Position numbers and translations under genes: made by a program. Positions 1-9,179 of a stretch of 18,055 bases of DNA are shown here, piece by piece. The stretch's first letter is position 1; the number at the start of each line of letters is the position of its first letter. The stretch spans positions 1 to 18,055 of the forward strand of contig CAJVPJ010000725.1 of assembly GCA_910592205.1 (NCBI GenBank). Reading direction: 5' to 3'. Origin of the DNA: Paraglomus occultum (Eukaryota > Glomeromycota > Glomeromycetes > Paraglomerales > Paraglomeraceae). Under the pieces are notes generated by a model. That model was not told where the DNA came from, did not search any database, and saw only the letters and a list, made by a program, of their open reading frames with translations.

Positions 1-1373
1 AACTCTTTTAGACTATTTTGCAATTTAAGAATGTCCTTTCCAAGCTGGACAGAATAATTCTTATCATTATCGCCCCAACTGACATTGGTAATATCGCCAA
101 GAACGGCTTTGATATTGGTAACTTCACTGTTTAGCAGGTTTTGTAACTCAGATGTTTTAGTTTCAAAACTTTGTTGCATATTTTTGAATTCATGAAGGAA
201 AGATGTTTTCAGATTTTCCAATTGTGTTTCGGCTCCTAATTTTTTGCATAGTCGTTCCTCTAATTCAGCATTCTGATCGCGCAAAACTTTGTTTTCCTTC
301 TCGAGTTCAGCAAATGGATCACAGCGGCTGGGTCCGCCTGCAAGTTCTTTGGCCTCGCTTCGAAGAATGGGCAAGTTAGTAGTATCGCCAAGAACTCTGG
401 TGACTTCCTCCTTGAGCAGATTATTCTTCCTCTGCAATTCAGACGCTCTAGCCTCAGCTTCATTAACTCTTTGTCGCATTTGTTGAAATTCACGACGAAA
501 CGAGTCCTCCAACTCTTTGCGTTCTGCTTTTTCGCTCTGATATGCGTTATTGTAATAGTTACTATTATTACGCGCTTCGCAAAGCTGTTTCTCTAATGCT
601 TGCTTCTGCTGGCGTAACGACATGATTTCACTATCGGATTCAATTCCGTAATCGTATTTACATCTATAATGATTAATAAGTTGCTGGTTCTTTTCGTTGA
701 TTTGTACCTGCCGAGCAAATCTTTCGTCGAACACTTTGATTTCATGCTTATAGTACAATACTTCTTCCCGTTTCTGCTGAAGCTCTACCATGATCTCTTT
801 GCTGTCCCCACGATAGTCTCTCATGTCTCTATTTGAATGTGTTTGGCTGATTTCATAGAAGCTTTTTTTAGTTACATTGAGTTGGGTTTCTAGATCTCTG
901 TATTGATTTTCTGCTTTGTACATTTTCTCACTCAAATCCACACATCTTTCTTGCTGATGCTTCATCGCAGTTTCTAAACTTTTAATATATTCTTCTTGAA
1001 CATTAACGAATTTAGTCAGTGTGCCTTCAAGGGCATTGACACGATCCATCAGTTCAGGACCATCTGCAGAATACCTAGTCATTTCTAAGTGTGCCCCGAT
1101 TTTTGCAAATAAGTCATTGAGTAGTTCCTTGTTTCTACGAGTACCGTGCACCTGATCCACTATTCTTTCGCCACGATCATCAAGAAGTCCTTTCAGTAGA
1201 TTGGATTGTCCAATACCGTCATCGTTAATGCTGTTCGGTGGATGATTACTGGAGTGGCTAGGGAGTCCTGAATCTGATGCCAATCCTTGTTGCGGGATTT
1301 CGGTGTGACCTTGATCTTCATCGATGCCTACGACTAGTAATAATTCGTCCTGTACATTATCCGTTTCGCTCAT
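1..1373 (-). CDS. Coiled-coil family protein, copy 1 (5' part; 3' end outside window)
   Basis: An open frame of 457 codons starts at an ATG (1373-1371) and runs off the left edge without a stop. The start matches copy 2: both have the context ATTCGAA-ATG and begin MSETDN. Residues 7-70 are a polar, probably disordered N-terminal extension rich in S, N, D and P, about 45 residues longer than in copy 2. Residues 71-130 hold the conserved head (IVDQV, HLEMTRYS, RVNALEGTL). From about 130 to 455 the protein is almost continuous charged coiled coil, with the conserved landmarks AGGPSRCDPF (345-354) and LGDITNVSWGD (425-435). By comparison with copy 2, about 250 C-terminal residues lie outside the window. 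No signal peptide or membrane segment is seen. It is transcribed away from the other copies. Function unknown; a cytoplasmic scaffold or structural protein is a guess. Confidence 0.85.
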   Translation of the reverse strand, partial: MSETDNVQDELLLVVGIDEDQGHTEIPQQGLASDSGLPSHSSNHPPNSINDDGIGQSNLLKGLLDDRGERIVDQVHGTRRNKELLNDLFAKIGAHLEMTRYSADGPELMDRVNALEGTLTKFVNVQEEYIKSLETAMKHQQERCVDLSEKMYKAENQYRDLETQLNVTKKSFYEISQTHSNRDMRDYRGDSKEIMVELQQKREEVLYYKHEIKVFDERFARQVQINEKNQQLINHYRCKYDYGIESDSEIMSLRQQKQALEKQLCEARNNSNYYNNAYQSEKAERKELEDSFRREFQQMRQRVNEAEARASELQRKNNLLKEEVTRVLGDTTNLPILRSEAKELAGGPSRCDPFAELEKENKVLRDQNAELEERLCKKLGAETQLENLKTSFLHEFKNMQQSFETKTSELQNLLNSEVTNIKAVLGDITNVSWGDNDKNYSVQLGKDILKLQNSLKE

Positions 1374-3357
1374 TTCGAATAATGCTATTGTTTATTGGGT
1401 ATGTATGTATTTACCTACAGAATCAACGTTAATAGGAATCTCGTTTTTTAAATGCGTTTGGTATTCTTTGTTTAACTTCCTTATTTGTTGACGGAGCAAC
1501 TGTTGTGCAAATCTAAATTTAGTACAGACCAGAATCGTCTTAGTCTCGGTACGTAGTACAGATATCTGAGAAAAAGTTGTAATCGAAGCCAATGCATTTC
1601 GTTCGGTTGTACATAAATATCGCTTCGACCACTCAATGCTCCATCCAAGAACTTTTCCATTTACATAAACAGCAAAAAATTAATGATAATGCGGAAGTCG
1701 ACTTCAGATGGCAGAATTGACGTATTAACATTAAACCGAAATCAATTAGATATATTCTTGGCGTTTAATAACAAGGTATTGTTGACGGCAACATGAGACG
1801 TGAGACTAATTCTGTTGGCGAGGACATGTTTTCCGAACCAACTAACAAGATAAGCAGTTCGCTGAACTAATTTTACGGATGGGCTATCAAAAATCTCGAC
1901 TAATGAAGTTTTGCATGGCATATCGGCAGTAGTCTCTATGTATCTTGGTGGGAGTACTTGGTAAAAACAATTCACTACAACAGTTTGAGTGAACCACAAA
2001 TTCGTGCAGAATATTTGTGCATAAATTAACTATGATAGCAGAAGGATCCCGATGATTGTTAATCGAGATTTCGATAGTGTACACCCATTTTTTTAATCTA
2101 CGGGACAATGTCAAAATTACATGGGAGTCTGCTTGGAATCCAGATATTCATGAAAAAAATCTTATCACACTAAAAGTCCATTGCAAATACTTATTCAATC
2201 ATACGAACAGACTGGCAAGATATTGTTTTCGTATATTTCGCTATCGATACTTAGAGCAGGTCTAAAAGATCATCGTATTTTACAGTAGGGTTAAACTATT
2301 TATTTATATTGGAACTGAAAATAGACATTTGTTATCATTATTGTTACTGTTGGTGATGACTCACCGTTACCATTATTATGTCAGGTGATATATTGCGCTG
2401 TTTCTCCAATATTGTAATAATAAGTATCGTCTGTTGTTAAGAACATCACAATTTACTCTGTCATCTAATATTTTGTTACAACAAAAAAAACTTTTTTAGA
2501 CGCGAGATTGTGAATAATAAGACGACATGTAACGAACCAATTTCAGTAAACGAAGCAAATAGTCTATTACATATAGAACCAAGAAGCGTACAACGTAATC
2601 TAGAATATACGTGTATAATAAATAATAATGGTGCTTTAATTAAAATAAGCAACTCCATAAATGTTTCGGTTGTCTTGCGCAGCAATACCCGCTATTCCTT
2701 GTCGCTTGAGTCGTCTTTAGCATGTATTTGCATTTGCTGCAAAGATACCCTCAGCCATAAAAAATTAGACCACTCTGCAGCAACGAAACCGTCATACGCT
2801 TTGAGATATTATATTCAATAAAACATTAAGTTACGATAAAAGGTCGACTTTGCGAAAGTCTTGTATCTGACGTTATCATAAGCATCTGTTATTAATTTCT
2901 TCTAGGCTTAATCTTATATCGCAGGTTTCTTATGAAATTTCGTCGTTTTCGAACACAAGTTAGTCGTTAAATCAACCATCAGCGCAAAGTTCTTTGTGTC
3001 TGTGAGAGTCAAATAAAGACGGTTCGATGAAACGTTGAATTGCGTCGTGTTATATCGAATTAATCTATGTTTACAACGACTAAAACCAGTAGGAATTACT
3101 TTCAGCCATAAAGCTCTAAGCCCTAATCAAGCGTTTAAAGCAGTAGAAAGGCTTTTATTTGTTATGAACAATATGCTTGGTTTAAATAGTGCATTAACAA
3201 CCAGTAACCTTGAGTCAGTAAGTCGTGACAGGTTGCGATAAATTTTCATAAAATGTTTGATGGGCATGATATGGAGAAGCGCTCTTATATTGTGAGCGAT
3301 TATCATGACTTACGTTTCCCCCACAATAATCGTTTGTTAAAAGATTCTCAGTTGCTG
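1374..3357. other. Non-coding interval, no supported gene
   Basis: About 2 kb of AT-rich DNA between copy 1 and the two relics. The first 30 bases next to copy 1 resemble the leader of copy 2 (AATAAAC, then ATTCGAA before the ATG), so the copy 1 promoter should lie in roughly 1374-1700, but no convincing TATA box or motif could be fixed. Short open frames here (for example 2510-2821 plus, from GTG, and 1742-1999 minus) have ordinary AT-rich composition, no recognisable motif and mostly no ATG at a useful place. I see no similarity to the coiled-coil family in this stretch. Confidence 0.5.
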
Positions 3358-3841
3358 GAAAAAACCCGTCTTACTTGAATTCCGCTTTATTAAATACATG
3401 CCGCTTCTTATCCAAAATATTCACTCCGACCAATGGGAACGAACAAATTGTTTTTCATCCTCACCGTCATCATAATCCAAACTTTCCAATGTAGTGGGAT
3501 CGAACTCTCAAAAATAATACTCGACAACAAGGACTTGAGTCTGGAATAACATACGAACTGTTTGACGATGGTAGAAAGAGCTAATTCTTCGATATTTTTT
3601 TTTTCGATTCGCCCTTAATTTGACGACATTTTTCACGTTCATTCGACTATGTTTAATAAGAATAGATAATCGGCGGCGTAAAATCACACATTGCATATAA
3701 TTGATGACTCCCATCATACGCGTCTCTCCTTTGCGACTTTCCACCAAACTCTTTTATATATCGCTCTAAACTTGATGTTGTATCGAGGATAAGCTCTTCC
3801 AAAAATTAGTTTCTTATCCAAATTTTCGATACAATTGTTGA
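3358..3841 (-). pseudogene. Relic of coiled-coil family, C-terminal part (copy 3-like)
   Basis: Read on the minus strand from about 3841 to 3358, the DNA aligns with the last 190 or so codons of the family. It begins at the CIENL-like segment, passes through the helix EELIL..TSSLERYIKEFGG, then the segment ending in an AACATAGTCG-like string, and ends in the C-terminal beta domain (CAGACTCAAGTC, a FD-coding stretch, a GATGATGACGGTGAGGATG-type acidic stretch, CCCATTGGTCGGAGTG, TAAAGCGGAA). Frameshifts and stops break it, and the part before CIENL is absent. The GGTGG-type sequence after the ERYI helix and the CCGCCGAT stretch are closest to copy 3. It cannot encode a family protein now. Confidence 0.8.
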
Positions 3842-4106
3842 GATTATTCGTATATTTTATTTCAGGTTCCGGACTCAAGTCCCGGTTGTCGAGTATAAAT
3901 TTTACGAGAGTGGGACCAAGTTCGATTCCGCCACAATGGAGTGTGCGCATGATGACGACGGAGAGGATGACAAGCAAGTTGTTGAGATATGTTCGTTCCC
4001 ACTAGTTGGGGTGAATATTTCGGATAAGAAGAAGAGGCAGATCTTCAACAAAGCGAAAGTTCAACTGAGACCGGGTCCTCCTTCCAGTAGGTGGGGAATT
4101 TTTTAA
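3838..4106 (+). pseudogene. Relic of coiled-coil family, last ~88 codons (copy 4-like)
   Basis: An open frame with no ATG at its beginning encodes EIIRIFYFRFRTQVPVVEY and continues through FD, TMEC, an acidic DDDGEDD stretch, ICSFPLVGVNIS and KAKVQLRPG to the tail SRWGIF and a TAA at 4104-4106. It is nearly identical to codons 497-584 of copy 4, including the SRWGIF tail that copies 2 and 3 lack. Everything upstream is missing: at 3838-3841 it joins a second relic in the opposite orientation. The open frame continues upstream of the junction to 3810, but that part is antisense to the other relic. The intact frame suggests a recent truncation. An AATAAA overlaps the stop (4105-4110). Confidence 0.85.
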
Positions 4107-6503
4107 TAAACGGTTGATTATGTGAGATGTGTTACATGCACGTGATTGTTATTTAATGATTAGTATTAGATGTAATACATTTTTCATGTACATAAATAAT
4201 ACGAATATCTTAAATTTACCATAATTATTTATAGCAGTCTTGCATTTATTTGTATTATCATACGAGTCGGCTATTGTTTTAACGCCGCTATCGACGTTAC
4301 CATCAGAACTTTTTAGGTAGGTTGGGGAGTTAATAGGGATCTTTTGTTTAATACATGTCAAAAATTGTCTTCCTATTTTTTATTATTTTCTTATAGCTGT
4401 ATTAATAATTAGAATTCCAGTCGAGTCCTAATGTAATGAAGCCCAATAATGACAATAACCACTTTTTTAAATACAGTTTGTCTCAAAAAAGAAACGAACA
4501 AGTCTTTGACACGCGTAACAAAATTTCACGTAACAGATCGTAATTCTGAAATTAATAAAGAGTGACCAACCCAAACATACAAGTGATCCAGCCTAGTTGT
4601 TCCTATAGTTGCAAAGTAGTCTGTGAATAGTACTGACTTAAACTCAATCGAAAGACGAATCCCCCACTGAATTAAAACAATTTATGGCTAACAAATACCA
4701 GCATCATTTTACGGTCTTGAGCTTATAATGGAGAATTCTCTTCCGTCTTTCAAACAAGTCATTATAATTATTCTCTGCATATATTTAAATTATATAACAG
4801 CCAATGAAAAAAATTTGAAATTTAGATCGTTGTCGTGCCAGTACTATATACTGTACATTTAGAACCTTTGCTCGTATTTAACGTTCCTATTGGTCGATAA
4901 TTTACGAATTTACAGCGTAATTATAATATGATCTGCATAGCAGAATTATCGCGTCATTTGCAAGTACAGCATCACATTACGGATGTTGATTATGACTAAG
5001 AGGATTAAACCGTTACGCTAACCTACATAAGACGTATGTTTATTGTTTACAGTACGTTACAACGGAAATACATTCGACTTTGGTATAACAACCAGCTAAC
5101 GAAAGTTCTATAATTAATGTGACAGATTAAAATGACACCAAAGTAAACCGACTTTTTTCTATGAAAAAGTTAAAAGTTTTTTGGGGGGAAGAATTAGGGT
5201 ATTATTTGATAATATACAGGTTTCTGAGCTTTAAGGGTGGACTCAAGAAGACTCCCAAAGTCGATGTCGTTTTAATCCGCCACAATTAATGTGGGTGCTG
5301 CTGTGATGGACAACAAGATTATATGTTTGCTTTATCCACTTGGCAAGGCCAACATTACTAATGGTTGAATTTGTATTTGTATGTAACTTTCTGTTTATTA
5401 TTATTAAGAGTTGTTCTGTTGGGCATGTCAAAATTTTATTATAAAAGTCTAATCACATGACGTGCATTTAGAGGGGTGGAATACAATAGGGATTGCTGAG
5501 AGCTACCGTGCAATTGCAGAATAAAGGACGTGCAACAAATAAATAAGACTCAGTGCTAACCGTGTACTTAGGAGTTACACTTAGGGGGTTGCACTTAGTA
5601 TTAGGAGGTCCCACTGTAGATCTGTTGGTGAAAATGACTCATTTACTAGATGTATAGTAGGTTACTTTATTGTTATTATCTTAATATTAAATTGTAATTT
5701 AAATTACTCAAATCGTAACTCCTCAATAATTACGTAATAATTTATGCTTATTAAATAAATGCTAATTAACTATGCGTATGTCTGCGTTTCTTAGTCATTT
5801 CTGAACGAACACAAAGAGAATGTTTGACAATTGTTTGTAGTAAAATGGCAATGCGGAATCTTTAATTTATTATATGTCGAAACAGCTTGACATTAACGCC
5901 GAGATATTTGAGTTAAGCTGAAACCCCAAGAATATATTTAATATTGGGGGAATGAATTCTTTCGTCATCTTAGTGAAGAAATTTTCCGCAAATAAAGTCT
6001 TGGAGGACACACCAAAGGCATATAATTACCTCACTTGTTCAATTAAAGCAAAAAAAAGAAAAATATTAACAACATATAATTCTTCACCATGCGTCACGAT
6101 AGATTATCGGGAATTCTTGGCATGCATTGAAATGTTTGTTTCAACACTAAAACGAGTATTGATTCTCTTACACAATACAAAAATGGTAAAATTTATACAA
6201 CGTAAATGAAGCCTTTTTTAACAATGTTAGTGATTATGTCTCATGATAAAAAGCCTGGGTGGGAGCTGTGGCCAAGAGAAAGTATTTATTAAGATAATTT
6301 ACGAAAGAAAGTCTTTTATAGTGATAGGTTGCTTGGATACTATGGGTTAAATTGCTAACCCAAAACGCATTTAATATTAAAGAACTAAGTTCGTTTAATC
6401 ACCAATAATTATTATTAATATCCTGTAAATAAATACAAGAAATCAATCTCACTCAAAAAATACCAAATTACGCAATAAACGATAATAGTAACCATAATTC
6501 GAA
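4107..6503. other. Non-coding interval upstream of copy 2, no supported gene
   Basis: About 2.4 kb of AT-rich DNA. It must hold the copy 2 promoter, but no motif is shared clearly with the other copies beyond the final 30 bases before the ATG. Two short frames were considered. One at 5952-6209 plus (85 codons, ATG) has K-rich AT-biased composition and no recognisable motif. One at 5243-5431 minus (62 codons) contains LAKWIKQTYNLVVHHSSTH, which looks more protein-like than its surroundings and could be a transposon remnant, but I cannot assign it. No RNA gene is seen. Confidence 0.5.
5566..5608. repeat. Three imperfect short direct repeats (ACTTAG-based)
   Basis: Units beginning ACTTAGGAGTTAC, ACTTAGGGGGTTGC and ACTTAGTATTAGGAGG start at 5566, 5579 and 5593. 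They are imperfect 13-16 bp tandem units. No function can be assigned; replication slippage is the simplest explanation. Confidence 0.4.
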
Positions 6504-8606
6504 ATGAGCGAAACTGATAATATACGGTTGACGAATGGTAAATTAAACACGCATTCTGAGAATCGTAACAGCAGAATAATGGATCAAATAAGCAGTACCC
6601 GCAGAAACAGACAGATACTCTGTGAGTTGTCTGCAACAATCGTGAAACAGTTGGAGATGACTAGGTATGCGGAAGGAGCATCTGAGCTATCAGATCGTAT
6701 TAAAACACTTGAAGACACACTAAATAGCTTTTTTAAAGCCCAAGAAGATTGTATTAAATATTTGGAGATCTCGCTGAAGGATATGCAAGAAAAAAGTACA
6801 TATATAGAAAAGGATAGGCAAAAACATATTGAATATATTAAATACTTGGAAGTGTCGCTGAAGGATAACAAAGAAAAATGTGTGAAATTGAATGAGAAAT
6901 GTTACAAAGCGGCAAATCAATGCAGAGATCTAGAAATGAAGCTCAATGTAACTAAAAAAAGCCCCCGTGAAGCCAGCCGAACACATTCAAACGGAGACAT
7001 GAGAGACTATCGTGGAGACAACAAAGAGATTATGGCGGAACTTCAGCGTAAGAAAGAAGAAATACTGTACTATCAGCGTGAAATCAAAGCGTTCGACGAA
7101 AGATTTGCTCACCAGGTACAAATTAACGAAAGGAATCAACTAATTATTGATAATTGTAAATGTAAATTTGGTTACGGAACTGAATCCGAAAATGAAATTA
7201 TTTCGTTACGCCAGCAAAAACAAACATTAGAGCAACAGCTCCGCGAAGCGCGTAATAGTAACGTTTACCTTAATGCATACCAGAATGAAAAAGCAGAACG
7301 CAGACACTCAGAGGACTCGTTTCGTCGTGAATTTCAACAAATGCAACAAAGAGTTAAAGATGCTGAGGCTAGAGCGTCTGAATTGCAGAGGAAAAATAAT
7401 CTACTCAAGGAAGAAGTTACCAATTATCGAAAAATTCTTGACGATACTACTAACTTGACTATTCAAAGCGAGAATGAGGAAACCAAAGAATTTGTGGCCG
7501 GACCTAGTCGCTGTGATCCATTGGCTATGGAAAATAAAGTTTTGCGTGATCAGAATGTAAAGTTGGAGAAACGGCTACAAGAAACACGAACCACTGCCAA
7601 AACCAGAAAAGTAAAGACCGAAACACGATTGGAAAATTTAAAAGTATCTTTCCTTCACGAATTCCGAAATATGCAACAAAGTTTTGAGGCTAAAACGTCT
7701 GAGTTGCAAAACCTGCTAAATAATGAAGTTACCAGTATCAAAGCTGCTCTTGGCGATACCATTAATGTCAGCTGGGGCGACAGCGACGAAGACCAACTAG
7801 TAAAGGACATTAATAAGTTGCAAATTTCTCTAAAAGAGTTTACTCAATTAAAAGGACGACAAACTGTAATCGATCAACGAGGAGCCAGTGCGCTATTGCA
7901 GAGATATGACTGTCGACTTGACCCTACAAAGTTGACTGTCAGCGGTGCATTACAAAGATTTGTTATTGAGAATGTATTGAAATACACTAATTCATATTTC
8001 AACAAATGCATCGAAAATTTGGAGGGGAAAAGTAATAACGAGCTTGAACAAAACATTGAAGCTGATTCAAACTATTTCCTGGAAGGAATTATCCTGAATA
8101 CAGCATCCAGTTTGAAGCTTTATATAAAAGAGTTTGCTGAGAGGCGGAAAGGAGAAGATGAATTGACGCGTACGACAGGAGTGAAGATATGTCAACAAGT
8201 ATATGCTATACTTGGCAATCGTGGTTTTGCGCCCAACGATCATACCTTTTTAGTAGACGCGGTCAAGCATGTATTGAATGAGCTCGAAAAGTGTCGTCAG
8301 ATTAAGGATGAATCGAAAAAGAAAGATATCGAAGAATTAGCACCTTCTGTCATCCGTGAGATGGTTCGTATATTTTATTTTAAATTCCAGACTCAAGTCC
8401 CTGTTGTTGAGTATCACTTCTTTGAAAGTGGGGCCAAGTTCGATCCCACTATAATGGAATGTTCTCAAGACGATGATGGAGAGGTTGAAAAACTGGTCGT
8501 TGATATATGTTCATTCCCGCTGATCGGAGTAAATATAAGCGATGAGCAGGAGAGGCGGATCTTCAACAAAGCGAAAGTCCAACTGAGACCTGGTTTTAGT
8601 GGTTAG
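6504..8606 (+). CDS. Coiled-coil family protein, copy 2 (700 aa, intact)
   Basis: The longest intact member. The ATG follows ATTCGAA as in copy 1; the stop is followed by a T run (8611-8618) with no clear AATAAA nearby. Layout: residues 1-35 polar; 36-75 conserved head (CELSATIVKQLEMTRY); 75-450 coiled coil rich in K, E, Q and R; 455-615 mostly helical globular region (ALLQRYDCRLDPTKL, YFNKCIENL, YFLEGIILN, ICQQVYAILGNRGF); 617-697 probable beta-rich end domain (IFYFKFQTQVPVVEY, FDP at 646, MEC at 651, acidic 656-662, ICSFPLIGV 668-676, KAKVQLRPG 689-697). Tail FSG. A 28-residue block in the coil is duplicated (84-111 and 112-139). A motif AGPSRCDPL (332-340) is shared by all copies. No signal peptide or membrane helix. 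The end domain may resemble Mieap/SPATA18, unverified. A full-length frame with no intron argues that it is expressed. Confidence 0.9.
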   Translation: MSETDNIRLTNGKLNTHSENRNSRIMDQISSTRRNRQILCELSATIVKQLEMTRYAEGASELSDRIKTLEDTLNSFFKAQEDCIKYLEISLKDMQEKSTYIEKDRQKHIEYIKYLEVSLKDNKEKCVKLNEKCYKAANQCRDLEMKLNVTKKSPREASRTHSNGDMRDYRGDNKEIMAELQRKKEEILYYQREIKAFDERFAHQVQINERNQLIIDNCKCKFGYGTESENEIISLRQQKQTLEQQLREARNSNVYLNAYQNEKAERRHSEDSFRREFQQMQQRVKDAEARASELQRKNNLLKEEVTNYRKILDDTTNLTIQSENEETKEFVAGPSRCDPLAMENKVLRDQNVKLEKRLQETRTTAKTRKVKTETRLENLKVSFLHEFRNMQQSFEAKTSELQNLLNNEVTSIKAALGDTINVSWGDSDEDQLVKDINKLQISLKEFTQLKGRQTVIDQRGASALLQRYDCRLDPTKLTVSGALQRFVIENVLKYTNSYFNKCIENLEGKSNNELEQNIEADSNYFLEGIILNTASSLKLYIKEFAERRKGEDELTRTTGVKICQQVYAILGNRGFAPNDHTFLVDAVKHVLNELEKCRQIKDESKKKDIEELAPSVIREMVRIFYFKFQTQVPVVEYHFFESGAKFDPTIMECSQDDDGEVEKLVVDICSFPLIGVNISDEQERRIFNKAKVQLRPGFSG
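6752..6919 (+). repeat. 84-bp tandem duplication inside copy 2
   Basis: The stretch starting TATTAAATATTTGGAG at 6752 recurs as TATTAAATACTTGGAAG at 6836, offset 84 bp or 28 codons. At protein level IKYLEISLKDMQEK is followed by IKYLEVSLKDNKEK. Copies 1, 3 and 4 have one unit only. Twenty-eight residues are four heptads, so the coiled-coil register is kept. The two units have diverged, mainly in their second halves. Confidence 0.85.
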
Positions 8607-9179
8607 AGGCTTTTTTAACGAACCTGGTATTTATATAATCCACTCATGGTCTGTAACGGCGATTTTTAAAAGATTAGGCAAGAATTTTGAATAATTCGAT
8701 CAAGCTATCGCGTTGTTGCCATTTGCCGAACCACGTTTTTCTAATTCAGTCATATATGAGCTACTCACTTTAAATTAGGCAAATAGCATAAATTTGAAAC
8801 AACTCTATGACAAGTATGTTTCATTCTTCGTCACAGTTTCGTTCACTACGTAGTAAATAGTAGCATAAACATACGCGAATAGTTGTTCAGTTAAATTCTT
8901 TTTCGTAAGACAAACTCCATTATCGTCTGTTCATTGGACAGGTGACCGTTAGATTATGAATCATCGCGCGACCACAACATATACATATTAATATACTAAT
9001 ACTATACTCGGAAATTTGATAATGAATGAAAGAATGAGTTGTGCTTTAATTCCAAAGTATTTATTCTCGCAACACATTATGCTTAGCGTTTAAACAATTT
9101 TCTCATTCTAACTATTACAATAATAATAATAACAGCGACTACCCAAGAAACGGACATCGATTCACAAATAATGTAGAAA
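8607..9179 (+). repeat. Intergenic repeat unit A, upstream region of copy 3
   Basis: This spacer is homologous along most of its length to 10859-11309. Shared landmarks include TTTTTTAACGAACC just after the stop, CCACTCATGGTCTGTAACGG, TTTTGAATAATTCGATCAAG, TATATGAGCTACTCA, TCGTTCACTACG, ACGCGAATAGTTGTTCAGTT and TTATGCTTAG near the next gene. It carries the 3' flank of copy 2 and the promoter of copy 3. Unit A has an extra segment around 8930-9060 that unit B lacks. No reading frame is supported. A TATA-like ATTAATATACTAATAC lies at about 8988-9003 but cannot be confirmed as a promoter. Confidence 0.8.

Noticed and set aside
2510-2821. Plus-strand frame of 103 codons between copy 1 and the relics
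   Set aside because: It starts at GTG, has no recognisable motif and is overlapped by an equally plain minus-strand frame.
3714-3977. Minus-strand frame of 87 codons crossing both relics
   Set aside because: Its first half is antisense to the plus relic and its second half is the minus relic in partly wrong frame; it is an accident of the head-to-head junction.
9099-9133. Microsatellite-like AATAATAAT before copy 3, considered as a regulatory site
   Set aside because: Short and imperfect, shorter in the copy 4 leader; no basis for calling it more than a simple repeat in the leader.
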